From Pseudoalteromonas distincta (GTDB lineage Bacteria > Pseudomonadota > Gammaproteobacteria > Enterobacterales > Alteromonadaceae), in NCBI RefSeq assembly GCF_000814675.1, contig NZ_JWIG01000001.1, positions 446,471-510,470 on the forward strand: 64,000 nucleotides of DNA. The letters are read 5' to 3'. Within the stretch, counting starts at the first letter, position 1. Each line of letters opens with the position of its first letter. The notes under the pieces were generated by a model, which saw nothing but the letters and a program-made list of their open reading frames with translations, had not been told where the DNA came from and did not search any database. Below are positions 26,447 through 34,956 of this stretch, piece after piece. The position numbers and the translations under genes are program-made.

Positions 26447-27529
26447 CTATAACTTTTCCTCAAACCTCGGCACTTTTCGCTTGTCTGCCTTATTCATAGC
26501 AAGCTCTTGGATTTCTTCATGCTTTAGATCTTCGGGTTTATCTTCTAGTGACTCCTGATTAGCGTTTTCGTAAGAAAGCTCAGTCAGTAGCGCAAAGTGA
26601 TCAGAGCCATACTTAGCTAAGCGCTTAATACGTTTTACTTTAAAGCCTTCGCTGTGAAATAAGTGATCGAGCGGCCAACGCATAAAAAAGTAGCTTGCAT
26701 GAAAGGTGTTATAAAAACCACGGCCTTTTCGAGGGTCTAAAAAGCCACTTATTTGCATAAACAAACGGGTGCTACGCGACCATGCTACGTCGTTTAAATC
26801 ACCGGCAACTATGGTAGGTCGTGTTGGGTTTTTAAGTGCTTTAGCCACCATTATTAGCTCAGAGTCGCGTGGGCGCGATGAATCTTCTTCAGTGGGGCTT
26901 GGCGGTGCGGGGTGAATAAAGTGACCTTGCATTTGCAGGCCTTCATCGTTTTCAAACAGAATATGAATTGAAGGAATATCTTCTTCTATTAGCTCACAAA
27001 TTTGTGCATCGAGTATTTTAAACTTGCTGTATAAGTGCATGCCATAACGATTATCTTTAGGGCATTCTATGTAATACGGGTAATTTTTTTTAATGACTGA
27101 TAATTTATTTTCCCACCAGCTATCACTCTCAAGTGTAATAAGTAGGTCGGGTTGGTGCTCATCTACAAGGCTAATTAGCTGCTCACTTTTATGGTTCGAC
27201 ATCAGTACATTTGCCGACATAATTCGTACGCTGTGGTCTATATGCTTTGGTGCGCTTTGCACTTCTTTTTTAGCAAGCCACGTATACGGATAAATCCATT
27301 TACCTTGTAAAATCATTATAAGCAATGAGGTTAAGGCTATAAATACATAACCTATTGCGCTACTTTGCCATAATAAAAACAACGATGTAACGGCTACAAA
27401 ACTGGCAATATAAAATACCTGTAAGCGCACAAAGTCGCAGCTACGCACTAAGTAATGCTGGCTGTACGACATAGGCAACAAGGTAACCAGTAAAAAAAAG
27501 CCAATAATTATAGCCAGCGCAATAAGCAT
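26447..27529 (-). CDS. Endonuclease/exonuclease/phosphatase family protein, membrane-anchored
   Basis: A 360-residue protein with three N-terminal membrane helices (about 1-20, 33-55 and 60-82), then an EEP catalytic domain (about 95-315). Catalytic signatures are RIMSANVLM (Asn), LLITLESDS (metal-ligand Glu), VAGDLNDVAWS (Asp/Asn) and GSDHFALL (Asp/His). The C-terminal tail is charged and probably disordered. Related membrane EEP proteins face the periplasm and hydrolyse phosphodiesters or phospholipids; the substrate here is unknown. It lies 23 bp downstream of the RcnB-like gene on the same strand. Confidence 0.87.
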   Translation of the reverse strand: MLIALAIIIGFFLLVTLLPMSYSQHYLVRSCDFVRLQVFYIASFVAVTSLFLLWQSSAIGYVFIALTSLLIMILQGKWIYPYTWLAKKEVQSAPKHIDHSVRIMSANVLMSNHKSEQLISLVDEHQPDLLITLESDSWWENKLSVIKKNYPYYIECPKDNRYGMHLYSKFKILDAQICELIEEDIPSIHILFENDEGLQMQGHFIHPAPPSPTEEDSSRPRDSELIMVAKALKNPTRPTIVAGDLNDVAWSRSTRLFMQISGFLDPRKGRGFYNTFHASYFFMRWPLDHLFHSEGFKVKRIKRLAKYGSDHFALLTELSYENANQESLEDKPEDLKHEEIQELAMNKADKRKVPRFEEKL

Positions 27530-27552
27530 TTTAATATCCTTATAAAGTTAAT

Positions 27553-27930
27553 TTAGCGACTTAAAATTGAAAGTATTTCTCGGGTGTCGTGCACCATATG
27601 GATAACTGTACGGTCTATTTCTATACTCACTGTACCACTATCTCTAGAGCGTTCAATCACTCTACCTCGTTTATATAAATCACGATCTAAATAGTCGCCT
27701 CGGTGGTAGCTTTTACTTAGCCCTGGTGGCGTCCAACCTGCGCGAATTAACTGCTTAGCCTCTTTTTTAGAAAGGTAGTCATTGTCGTTGTGTTTATGTG
27801 AATGATGCTTATTATGGCCGTGTTTATGACCATGCTTATCTTTATGCGGTTTTGCATCTGCGCTTATTGAACATAAAGCCAATGCTATTAGTGTTGTGTA
27901 TGTTAGTGCTGTGTATGTTAGTGCTCTCAT
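27553..27930 (-). CDS. His-rich periplasmic RcnB-like protein
   Basis: A 125-residue secreted protein: signal peptide to about residue 26 (SADA), a histidine/lysine-rich segment about 28-48 (HGHKHGHNKHHSHKHN), then a small domain with GWTPPGLSKSYHRGDYLD and TVIHMVHDTREILSIL, which resembles the RcnB/YohN fold. RcnB of E. coli takes part in nickel/cobalt homeostasis. The His run suggests metal binding, but no metal transporter is adjacent. The signal sequence contains a perfect 15-bp tandem duplication (27896-27925) encoding ALTYT twice. Possible operon with the EEP gene. Confidence 0.7.
   Translation of the reverse strand: MRALTYTALTYTTLIALALCSISADAKPHKDKHGHKHGHNKHHSHKHNDNDYLSKKEAKQLIRAGWTPPGLSKSYHRGDYLDRDLYKRGRVIERSRDSGTVSIEIDRTVIHMVHDTREILSILSR
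27896..27925. repeat. 15-bp tandem repeat, two copies
   Basis: GTGTATGTTAGTGCT occurs twice back to back inside the signal-peptide coding region of the RcnB-like gene. Being a multiple of three, copy-number change by slippage would lengthen or shorten the signal peptide without a frameshift. Confidence 0.85.
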
Positions 27931-28006
27931 AAATAATCTCTAGCATAATTAATAGCTAAAGATTAACAAACACGGCTGAACATCATATGAAACAGCTTAC
28001 ACTTAT

Positions 28007-28255
28007 TTAACGTTGTTTATATTGTGTTTTACAGTGGCTTCGCATAATAGCGGGATCGCGTAATTTTAAGTGTTTTGTTTTACGACCAGCATGGCGTTTA
28101 CGCCACACTTTAAAACTGCCTTTTGAAATATGTTCGCGCATAAATACCACCAGCTGGGAGTATTTTAATCCGTATAACTGCTCTATTGCCTCAAAAGGGG
28201 TTCTATCTTCCCACGCCATTTCGATAATGCGTGACTGCTGCTCTGCGTTAAACAT
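28007..28255 (-). CDS. TIGR03643 family protein (DUF2805)
   Basis: An 82-residue cytoplasmic protein with an N-terminal helix-turn-helix-like part (SRIIEMAWEDRTPFEAIEQL, then YGLKYSQLVVFMREH) and a basic C-terminal half (VWRKRHAGRKTKH). This is the pattern of the widespread uncharacterised TIGR03643 group. The ATG at 28255 gives the usual length; a GTG four codons earlier is possible. Function unknown; nucleic-acid binding is plausible from the basic tail. Confidence 0.78.
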   Translation of the reverse strand: MFNAEQQSRIIEMAWEDRTPFEAIEQLYGLKYSQLVVFMREHISKGSFKVWRKRHAGRKTKHLKLRDPAIMRSHCKTQYKQR

Positions 28256-28378
28256 GGTATATCTCACAAAATTTAACTTATACGCTAGGTAAAAATACTT
28301 AGATCAATGCAATTAAGCTCAGTAACTGTATAATTGGCGTTCAATTTATGTATTTTAAAAGATATCGAATTTTTATTT

Positions 28379-29068
28379 ATGCGCGCAATATTTCTGTTTT
28401 TAGCTTTAACTTTACCTTCATTATTACTTGCAGCGCCAAGTAAAACCCTGCGCTGCGTAACAACTCACTACCCGCCTTTTACTATATTTGATGAGAAAAG
28501 CGATACGTTCACAGGTTTAGATATTGAATACTTAACCTTTATTGAGCGTAATTTAAATCTTAAAATTGACGTAATTCATCTGCCATGGGCGCGCGTTAAA
28601 AAAGAAATGGCGCTGGGCTACTACGACTGCTATTTCTCTTTGGCCAATACAAAAGAGCGAGCAGAGTATTTAGATTTTACAAGCGTGCCCTTGCATACTA
28701 CTAAGTATGGTTTATTTGCTTTAAACAAAGATAAACTGCTCACTGACGATTTATCAAATACCCCAATAGCGATGCTACGCGGTGTTGCTGTGCCTGAGGT
28801 TATTGCTAAAAAGTATAACCTTGATGAGAATAATCTACTTCGCTCACTTTCAACTAAAGACACTTTTGAGCTGCTAGAAAAAAATCGCGTTGAATACGCA
28901 ATAACTAACTATCAGGCGGGTTTGTGGTACTCAAAGGAATATAAAAACGTATACGCTAGGCAGCTCAATGAGTTTACGTTTCCTACTTACATTGCTTTTA
29001 AGCGTGGCGTAATAGATACAAAATTAGTTGATGAGCAAATAAAGCGTTTTAAAGCACAAACTCAATAA
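28379..29068 (+). CDS. Periplasmic binding protein family 3-like, orphan
   Basis: A 229-residue exported protein: signal peptide (MRAIFLFLALTLPSLLLAA), then a type-3 solute-binding fold with CVTTHYPPFTIFDEKS, FTGLDIEYLTFI and YDCYFSLANTKERAEYLDFT. It is patterned on amino-acid-binding proteins, but no permease or ATPase is nearby. The upstream TTG at 28334 would place 15 residues before the signal peptide and is rejected. It lies 29 bp before the DUF1275 gene on the same strand. Ligand unknown. Confidence 0.8.
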   Translation: MRAIFLFLALTLPSLLLAAPSKTLRCVTTHYPPFTIFDEKSDTFTGLDIEYLTFIERNLNLKIDVIHLPWARVKKEMALGYYDCYFSLANTKERAEYLDFTSVPLHTTKYGLFALNKDKLLTDDLSNTPIAMLRGVAVPEVIAKKYNLDENNLLRSLSTKDTFELLEKNRVEYAITNYQAGLWYSKEYKNVYARQLNEFTFPTYIAFKRGVIDTKLVDEQIKRFKAQTQ

Positions 29069-29097
29069 TTAACACTGTACACGTTAAGAGATAACCA

Positions 29098-29754
29098 ATG
29101 TTTACAAAACTACCAAAGTGGGTTGAATATGGCGCGTTTACGCTCGCATTTATAGCGGGCATAGTAAACGCTGTAGGCTTATTAGGATTTGAGCACCAGG
29201 CTATTTCGCATGTATCTGGCTCTGTTACTTTACTTGGTATTAAAGCAATAACTAATCCCAGTACTGCCTTATTGTTACTTTCAATAATTGTTAGCTTTAT
29301 GTTGGGTTCGGCACTGTCGGGCTTTTTGCTCTCTGGTGGCTCATTAAAACTTGGTCGTCATTACGACACTTTGCTTTTTATTGAAGGATTGCTACTACTT
29401 GCGAGTGCTTATTTACTCAAAAACACATTCGTTTACGGTATTGTTTTAACGTCTGCTGCGTGTGGGCTACAAAATGCGCTAGCCACCAATTACAGTGGCG
29501 CAGTAGTTCGTACCACACACTTAACGGGTATTTTTACTGACCTTGGTTTAATGCTAGGCAAAGCGCTTAAAGGTGAGCAATTTGATATCCGTAAAGGCGT
29601 TATGTTTTTACTCATTATTGCAGGCTTTTTACTAGGCGGTATAACCGGCTACGTTTTATTTAAGCATTACTTAGTGCTGGCTTTGGTGGTTCCTGCTGTG
29701 GCTTGTTTTGTTTTATCAATTACGTATCGGATTTATAGGCTGCGTACGCTTTAA
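29098..29754 (+). CDS. YoaK/DUF1275 family membrane protein
   Basis: A 218-residue inner-membrane protein with six or seven helices. Family signatures are FIAGIVNAVGLLGF near the N terminus, HVSGSVTLLG, and the central CGLQNALATNYSGAVVRTTH followed by LTGIFTDLGLMLG. Function is unknown across the family. Possibly co-transcribed with the binding-protein-like gene upstream. The start has AGAGATAACC before the ATG. Confidence 0.9.
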   Translation: MFTKLPKWVEYGAFTLAFIAGIVNAVGLLGFEHQAISHVSGSVTLLGIKAITNPSTALLLLSIIVSFMLGSALSGFLLSGGSLKLGRHYDTLLFIEGLLLLASAYLLKNTFVYGIVLTSAACGLQNALATNYSGAVVRTTHLTGIFTDLGLMLGKALKGEQFDIRKGVMFLLIIAGFLLGGITGYVLFKHYLVLALVVPAVACFVLSITYRIYRLRTL

Positions 29755-29828
29755 CGCAACAAGTTTAAATGCATATTAAAACCGCATATTATAGAGGCAA
29801 TGCAATATAGATTACTTTCAAGGAATGT

Positions 29829-31889
29829 ATGAAACCTTATTTTTTGCCGCTGATATTACCCTTTAGCCACGCTGCGTTTGCTGATAATCAAAACAACGAT
29901 GCAATAGAAACCATAACAACTACGGCATCACGTATTGAAGCGCTATCTACCCCACTCCCTTTATCAATAAGTACACTCAGCGAAGCGCAGCTAAATAGCA
30001 TAGCGCCTACCCATATTGAAGAAGCCCTGCAACGTGTAGCAGGAGCTAATATTCAACGCGGAAATGGCCAAGAATACTTACCCGCACTTCGCTCTCCGGT
30101 ACTTTCGGGCGCTGGCGCTTGTGGTGGCATATTGACTTTGGAGGATGGCATACCACTGAGAGCCGCTGGGTTTTGTAACATAAACGAGCTATTTGAGGCG
30201 CACAGCGAAATGGCGCAGCGCATTGAAGTACTAAAAGGCCCTGGCTCTGCACTTTATGGCTCAAACGCCGTGCATGGTGTTATTAATGTAATAACGCCCG
30301 ACACCACACAAGGCGGTGGCTTAGTAGGCTTAGATTATGGCTCATACGGTTATGCTCGCTACAAATTACGTGCAGGACAAGATTACGGCAACAGCGGTAT
30401 CGGCATTAACGCAAGTGTTACCGATGATAGCGGTTACCGCGACGACGAAAGCGTAGAGCAACAAAAAGTAAATATTCGCCATCGCTATTCAAATAATAAT
30501 TTATTACTTACCTCAGGCCTTACTTACACAAATCTTGATCAGCAAACTGCGGGATTTATTACAGGCTTTGAAAGCTATAAAAACGAAGACCTCGCGCAAA
30601 AAAACTTTGACCCTGACGCATTTAGAAGAGCACGTGCATTTAGAGCATGGAGCAATGCAACATGGCAATTAAATAACGATGATGTGCTCTCTACTACGTT
30701 ATATTTTCGCGACCAAAGCATGGACTTTTTTAAGCACTTTTTACCCGGCACACCGCTTGAAAAAAACAGTCAAACTGGTTTTGGTGTGCAATCACTTTAT
30801 CAACATAATTTACAAAGTAATATAAAAATAAACCTAGGGCTTGATGGCGAATACACGCAAGCCGACTTTACTCAAAGCCAAAACGAGCCCACTCAAGGTT
30901 CTGCATTTTTAGTTGCTACAGTACCCCAAGGTAAGCATTACGATTACGATGTAAACACCACGCTTTATGCCCCTTTTGCATCGCTTGATTGGCAATTAAA
31001 TAAGTGGTTACTTACCGTAGGTGTGCGCTACGAGCATATGCAGTACGACTACACCAATAATATGCTAGCAGGTAGAACAAAAGACGATGGCACAGAATGC
31101 GGCTTTGGTGGCTGCCGATACAGCCGCCCAGCGAGTGCTAAAAATAGTTTTAGTAATCTATCGCCAAAGCTTGGGGTTAGTTATCAGTACAATACAAATA
31201 ACACGCTTTATGCAAACTTTTCTCGCGGTTACAGAGCGCCACAAGCGGCTGAGCTATACCAATTACAACGCGAGCAAACCACTGCAAATTTAAGCGCCGA
31301 AATAGCGAATAACGCAGAGCTGGGTATTAAAGGGATTTACGAAAAACTACGTTATGGCGTGTCGGTTTACGCTATGAGTAAACACAATACGATTTACCGC
31401 GATAGCGACTTTTTTACGGTAAATAATGGCAGCTCTCGTCATCGTGGTATTGAGCTTGAGCTTAACTACCAGCTCACCAAGTCGCTTGCGCTTAACTTTG
31501 CAGGCACTCACGCAAAGCATACTTATACTAACAACCAAATACTTAACGGTTTAAATATAAACGGCAACGACATAGATACCGCGCCGCGTAATATTGCTAA
31601 TATCGATTTAACATGGCAGGCATTAAACAACGCGCAATTTGCTTTGCAGTGGCACCGCGTTGGTAACTACTACACCGACCCAGAAAACTTAAATAAATAC
31701 CAAGGGCATGATGTTTTAAGCCTGCGCGCTCAGTGGCAAGTTACTAATAATCTTGAGCTACTTGCTCGTATTATTAACTTAACTGATGAGGCTTATGCGG
31801 AGCGCGCCGATTACACCAGTTTCACCGGTGACAGATACTTCCCTGGCAAACCACGTAACGCGATGCTTTCGGCAACTTATACGTGGTAG
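29829..31889 (+). CDS. TonB-dependent receptor
   Basis: A 686-residue outer-membrane receptor. Signal peptide to about residue 18 (AFAD); a weak TonB box near ETITTTAS; plug domain about 40-155, including the segment GACGGILTLEDGIPLRAAGF with two cysteines that may form a disulphide; then a beta-barrel ending in aromatic W (ATYTW), as barrel proteins do. KGPGSALYGSNAVHGVINV is the conserved plug end. It should import a large ligand with TonB energy; the ligand is unknown. AAGGAATGT precedes the ATG. The terminator lies within the end of the convergent AraC gene. Confidence 0.93.
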   Translation: MKPYFLPLILPFSHAAFADNQNNDAIETITTTASRIEALSTPLPLSISTLSEAQLNSIAPTHIEEALQRVAGANIQRGNGQEYLPALRSPVLSGAGACGGILTLEDGIPLRAAGFCNINELFEAHSEMAQRIEVLKGPGSALYGSNAVHGVINVITPDTTQGGGLVGLDYGSYGYARYKLRAGQDYGNSGIGINASVTDDSGYRDDESVEQQKVNIRHRYSNNNLLLTSGLTYTNLDQQTAGFITGFESYKNEDLAQKNFDPDAFRRARAFRAWSNATWQLNNDDVLSTTLYFRDQSMDFFKHFLPGTPLEKNSQTGFGVQSLYQHNLQSNIKINLGLDGEYTQADFTQSQNEPTQGSAFLVATVPQGKHYDYDVNTTLYAPFASLDWQLNKWLLTVGVRYEHMQYDYTNNMLAGRTKDDGTECGFGGCRYSRPASAKNSFSNLSPKLGVSYQYNTNNTLYANFSRGYRAPQAAELYQLQREQTTANLSAEIANNAELGIKGIYEKLRYGVSVYAMSKHNTIYRDSDFFTVNNGSSRHRGIELELNYQLTKSLALNFAGTHAKHTYTNNQILNGLNINGNDIDTAPRNIANIDLTWQALNNAQFALQWHRVGNYYTDPENLNKYQGHDVLSLRAQWQVTNNLELLARIINLTDEAYAERADYTSFTGDRYFPGKPRNAMLSATYTW

Positions 31890-31908
31890 TGCTTATTTAA
31901 GAGCTAAG

Positions 31909-32700
31909 CTAATTTAGCTGATTTAAGTCGCTCATGTATTTCATGGGCGACTTTTTCATTACCTTTTTAAACATAGTAATAAATGCACTCACCGACTCAT
32001 ACCCTAATAACTCCGACACCTGCTGCACACTTTGCTTATCAGAAAGCGCTTTTAAGGCTGTAATTATATGCAATTGCGTACGCCATTTTCCAAATGTCAT
32101 GCCTGTTTCTTTTTTAATTAACCGCGCTAATGTACGCTCTGTTAATGCAAACTGCTTAGCCCATTGTGGTAGTGTTTTTCGGTTATTTGGCTTGTTTATA
32201 AGCTGATCGCTCATAGTTTGAATTACCTCGTTTTTAGATAATACAAAATCAAGTGGTTGTACGGGCATATCAATAAGTTGATCAAATAACACCTGAGCTA
32301 AACGCGCTGTTTTACTATTTAAAGTATAGTGCTGATTATGCCCAGCCAACTCGCACATTAGCTCTTTAACCAGCGGCGTAATGGCTAACGTGCAGGTATT
32401 TAACGGCATACCGTTTTTACTACTATCAATAAATAAATGACAAAGCTGCGCGTTATCAGACGCCCTATTACTATGCACCTTTTGTGCTGGGATCCAAATT
32501 GCACTGTGCGTAGGCACCATCCACATTTTTGCCGACACTTCACACGTTACATAACCATGTAGCGCTAAAATTAATTGCCCTTTTGGATGAGTATGTAGTG
32601 GTATTTCGTGACTTGCATGGGCATGCTCTATTTTGGCTATTATGGGCTGCGCCATAGTTTCAAAATTTTTAATGTCGTCCCAGCCAATTGCATCAAACAT
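31909..32700 (-). CDS. AraC family regulator, NimR-like
   Basis: A 263-residue regulator with an N-terminal cupin (IPLHTHPKGQLILALHG, then MWMVPTHSAIWIPAQKVHSN) and a C-terminal AraC domain (RTLARLIKKETGMTFGKWR, VSELLGYESVSAFITMFKKV). This pattern, and the divergent MFS gene of the CynX/NimT type, match E. coli NimR, which represses nimT (2-nitroimidazole efflux). The 106-bp intergenic region should contain the operator. The C-terminal codons also encode the hairpin that ends the convergent TonB receptor message. Confidence 0.85.
   Translation of the reverse strand: MFDAIGWDDIKNFETMAQPIIAKIEHAHASHEIPLHTHPKGQLILALHGYVTCEVSAKMWMVPTHSAIWIPAQKVHSNRASDNAQLCHLFIDSSKNGMPLNTCTLAITPLVKELMCELAGHNQHYTLNSKTARLAQVLFDQLIDMPVQPLDFVLSKNEVIQTMSDQLINKPNNRKTLPQWAKQFALTERTLARLIKKETGMTFGKWRTQLHIITALKALSDKQSVQQVSELLGYESVSAFITMFKKVMKKSPMKYMSDLNQLN
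31925..31957 (+). terminator. Terminator of TonB receptor gene, inside the AraC coding end
   Basis: Stem AAGTCGCTCATG/CATGGGCGACTT with one T-G pair, a five-base loop and T5 on the plus strand. It overlaps the last codons of the minus-strand AraC gene. Confidence 0.8.
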
Positions 32701-32806
32701 AGTTTTGTCTGTTTTTAGTTATTTAATGTCATTATCTCTAAATTATAGTTTTTGCTAAGCCTTTATACTAGCGCCCATTAAGTATTAGCTTTAATGGTCT
32801 TCCCTT

Positions 32807-34003
32807 TTGTTAAATAACACACCTAAATCACGCTTTGCTGGCATATTACTTGTGCTTGGCATATTACTTATTGCCGCAAATTTACGCGCCACATTTACAG
32901 GTATTGCACCTGTGCTTGAACAAATTATTAATCACTTTGGGCTTAGCGCATCGCAAGCTGGTTTTTTAACAACATTGCCACTCATTGCCTTTGCGGTTGT
33001 ATCGCCAATGGCCGCAACCCTTGCTAAAAAGCAAGGGTTAGAGCGCACCTTGTTTTTGGCTTTGTTATTTATACTTGCAGGGGTTGCAGCGCGGGTAATA
33101 AATACCTCAGCCATGCTTTTTGTAGGCACCGCTATTATTGGTGTGGGCATTGCCATCGCAAACGTATTATTACCAAGTTTAATTAAGCGCGACTTTCCTG
33201 CAAAGGTTGCGTTAATGACCTCAGCCTACGTGCTGACTATGGGCGTGGTATCGGGTGGGTTTTCTACTTTAGTATTTCCGCTTAGTCAGTTAAACGGATT
33301 AGGATGGCAACTTGCGCTGGGCTCATCAGCTCTTATTACTCTGGCGAGTATTATTGTATGGATGTCGCAATTAAGTAAGCACACAAAACCCGCGAGTATT
33401 GCTCAACACGCTGACACGTCAAAAAGTGTATGGCGTTATTTACTAGCATGGCAAATTACCCTACTGCTGGGCTTAAACTCGTTTTTAAATTATATAATTA
33501 TTACGTGGTTACCAAGCATATTAACCGAAACTGGTCACTCAGCTACCCAAGCAGGTGCTTATCATGGGGCTTTTCAAATAGCGACTGCATTACCGGGTTT
33601 AATATTAATCCCGTTACTTGCCAAATTAAAAGATCAAAGCGCGCTTAGCTTTATTTTAGCCATGTTGAGTGCACTCAGTGCTTTGGGGCTGCTTTACATG
33701 CCTAGCTTTGCTTTTGTTTGGACCCTAATGCTGGGCTTTTGCTCTGGGGCATGTTTTATATTGGGGCTGTCGTTTATTAGTTTACGAACTGACGATTCGC
33801 AACAAGCAGCGTCGCTTTCAGGTATGTCGCAAAGCGTAGGTTATTTACTTGCGGCTATTGGTCCTATGCTAGCTGGTGCATTACACACGACTACAGGCAG
33901 TTGGAGTGCGCCATTATGGCTGTGCGCTATTGCTGGAGTACTGTGTGCATTATGTGGTTTAGGCAGTGGTAAAAACACCACTTTAGCTAAATCAGCTAAC
34001 TAG
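32807..34003 (+). CDS. MFS transporter, CynX/NimT-like
   Basis: A 398-residue inner-membrane transporter with about twelve helices. Early helix LLIAANLRATFTGIAPVL and ASQAGFLTTLPLIAFAVVSP are typical of the cyanate/NimT branch. The first in-frame start is TTG at 32807, as an upstream stop at 32792 closes the frame; an ATG at 32794 is out of frame. It is probably an efflux or anion transporter under the divergent NimR-like regulator. The 3' end overlaps the next convergent gene by 12 bp. Confidence 0.87.
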   Translation: MLNNTPKSRFAGILLVLGILLIAANLRATFTGIAPVLEQIINHFGLSASQAGFLTTLPLIAFAVVSPMAATLAKKQGLERTLFLALLFILAGVAARVINTSAMLFVGTAIIGVGIAIANVLLPSLIKRDFPAKVALMTSAYVLTMGVVSGGFSTLVFPLSQLNGLGWQLALGSSALITLASIIVWMSQLSKHTKPASIAQHADTSKSVWRYLLAWQITLLLGLNSFLNYIIITWLPSILTETGHSATQAGAYHGAFQIATALPGLILIPLLAKLKDQSALSFILAMLSALSALGLLYMPSFAFVWTLMLGFCSGACFILGLSFISLRTDDSQQAASLSGMSQSVGYLLAAIGPMLAGALHTTTGSWSAPLWLCAIAGVLCALCGLGSGKNTTLAKSAN

Positions 34004-34213
34004 CTGCTGTAACCACGAAAATAAACCAGACGAAGGTTTACTACTCGCGTGCTTTTGCTCGTAGCGTTTATTAGTTGCTTCGCGCTGTTCACGGCGCTCT
34101 TGTGCTAAATTAGCCTTTGCAGCAAAACGCAAGCGCTGCTCTTGAGTAAGCTCATCATTAAAACTAATGGCTGTTTTTTTCACTGCTCGGCTGCTTTTAG
34201 GTGAACTACACAT
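33992..34213 (-). CDS. Small basic hypothetical protein
   Basis: A 73-residue protein starting MCSSPKSSRAVKKTA, with a charged helical middle (LTQEQRLRFAAKANLAQERREQ) and an amphipathic end (GLFSWLQQLV). GGAG lies six bases before the ATG on the minus strand, so the TTG upstream is rejected. No family recognised. Its end overlaps the MFS gene tail to tail by 12 bp. Confidence 0.6.
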   Translation of the reverse strand: MCSSPKSSRAVKKTAISFNDELTQEQRLRFAAKANLAQERREQREATNKRYEQKHASSKPSSGLFSWLQQLVS

Positions 34214-34309
34214 ATTATTCTCCAAATGACTGACTTATAAGTAGACAGTCATTTGGTTAAATAAATTTCAAACCGCTTACTAAAAAGTAATACTGATAAC
34301 CCCAAATAA

Positions 34310-34723
34310 CTAGTTTTGTGGGGTTGTATCAAACGCAGGTACTTCGTGTAAGCCGCTCAACCAGCTCAATGTTGATTTAGCCCAAATTTGTGCTGTTGGC
34401 GTAAACTGATCACGCTGATCAACCGCACCAATACGCAAGCCATATACACGGTCAGCTTTAGCTTCGTTAGTTGCATAAAGTGTTGTACCACATGTACCAC
34501 AAAAACCTTGCGCACGCTTGTTACCACTTTGCGCTGTTTTAACAAACTCTTTTGGCTCACCTTGGGTAAACACGACCGAATTTGGCTCTGCAATTATAAC
34601 TGCTCTAAATGGGCCGCTCGACATACGTTGGCAATCGCTACAATGGCAAACAAGTGCGTTGTTATTTTGAGACTTTGCTTGGTATTTAATTTCACCACAG
34701 TAACAGCTTCCAGTAATTTCCAT
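34310..34723 (-). CDS. GFA family zinc protein
   Basis: A 137-residue protein of the glutathione-dependent formaldehyde-activating (GFA/CENP-V) fold. Zinc ligands visible: C7 and C9 (SCYCGEIKY), C26, C28 and C31 (VCHCSDCQRMS), and a later FCGTCGTTLY pair. The family name is historical; most members have no proven formaldehyde activity and are better called zinc-binding proteins. A second paralogue lies at 47602-48072. Confidence 0.9.
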   Translation of the reverse strand: MEITGSCYCGEIKYQAKSQNNNALVCHCSDCQRMSSGPFRAVIIAEPNSVVFTQGEPKEFVKTAQSGNKRAQGFCGTCGTTLYATNEAKADRVYGLRIGAVDQRDQFTPTAQIWAKSTLSWLSGLHEVPAFDTTPQN

Positions 34724-34918
34724 TATTTAAATCCTTAATGCTTATGAAGATTGAATCGAGATATAAGACCGGCAATATCGATTCATTATTTTTAAAATAT
34801 AAAAAAACTGCTCGCCGGTTCATTTGTATGTTCGGTTAGATTTTTAATTTTTGAGAGTGATTTTAAAAGTTGAGCAAGTGCTAAAAACATGATCCGATGT
34901 TTTAAATAAAACAGCAAT

Positions 34919-34947
34919 ACCACGTTAAGCTAATAGCGTAACGTGGT
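34919..34947 (-). terminator. Hairpin downstream of M20 peptidase gene
   Basis: Perfect 9-bp stem ACCACGTTA/TAACGTGGT just after the minus-strand stop. The T-tract on that side is interrupted (ATTGCTGTTTTATTT). Confidence 0.55.
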
Positions 34948-34956
34948 GTGTTTAAG

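Noticed and set aside
34388..34738. 116-codon plus-strand frame antisense to the GFA gene
   Set aside because: Cys-rich only because it mirrors the zinc-ligand codons; no start signal.
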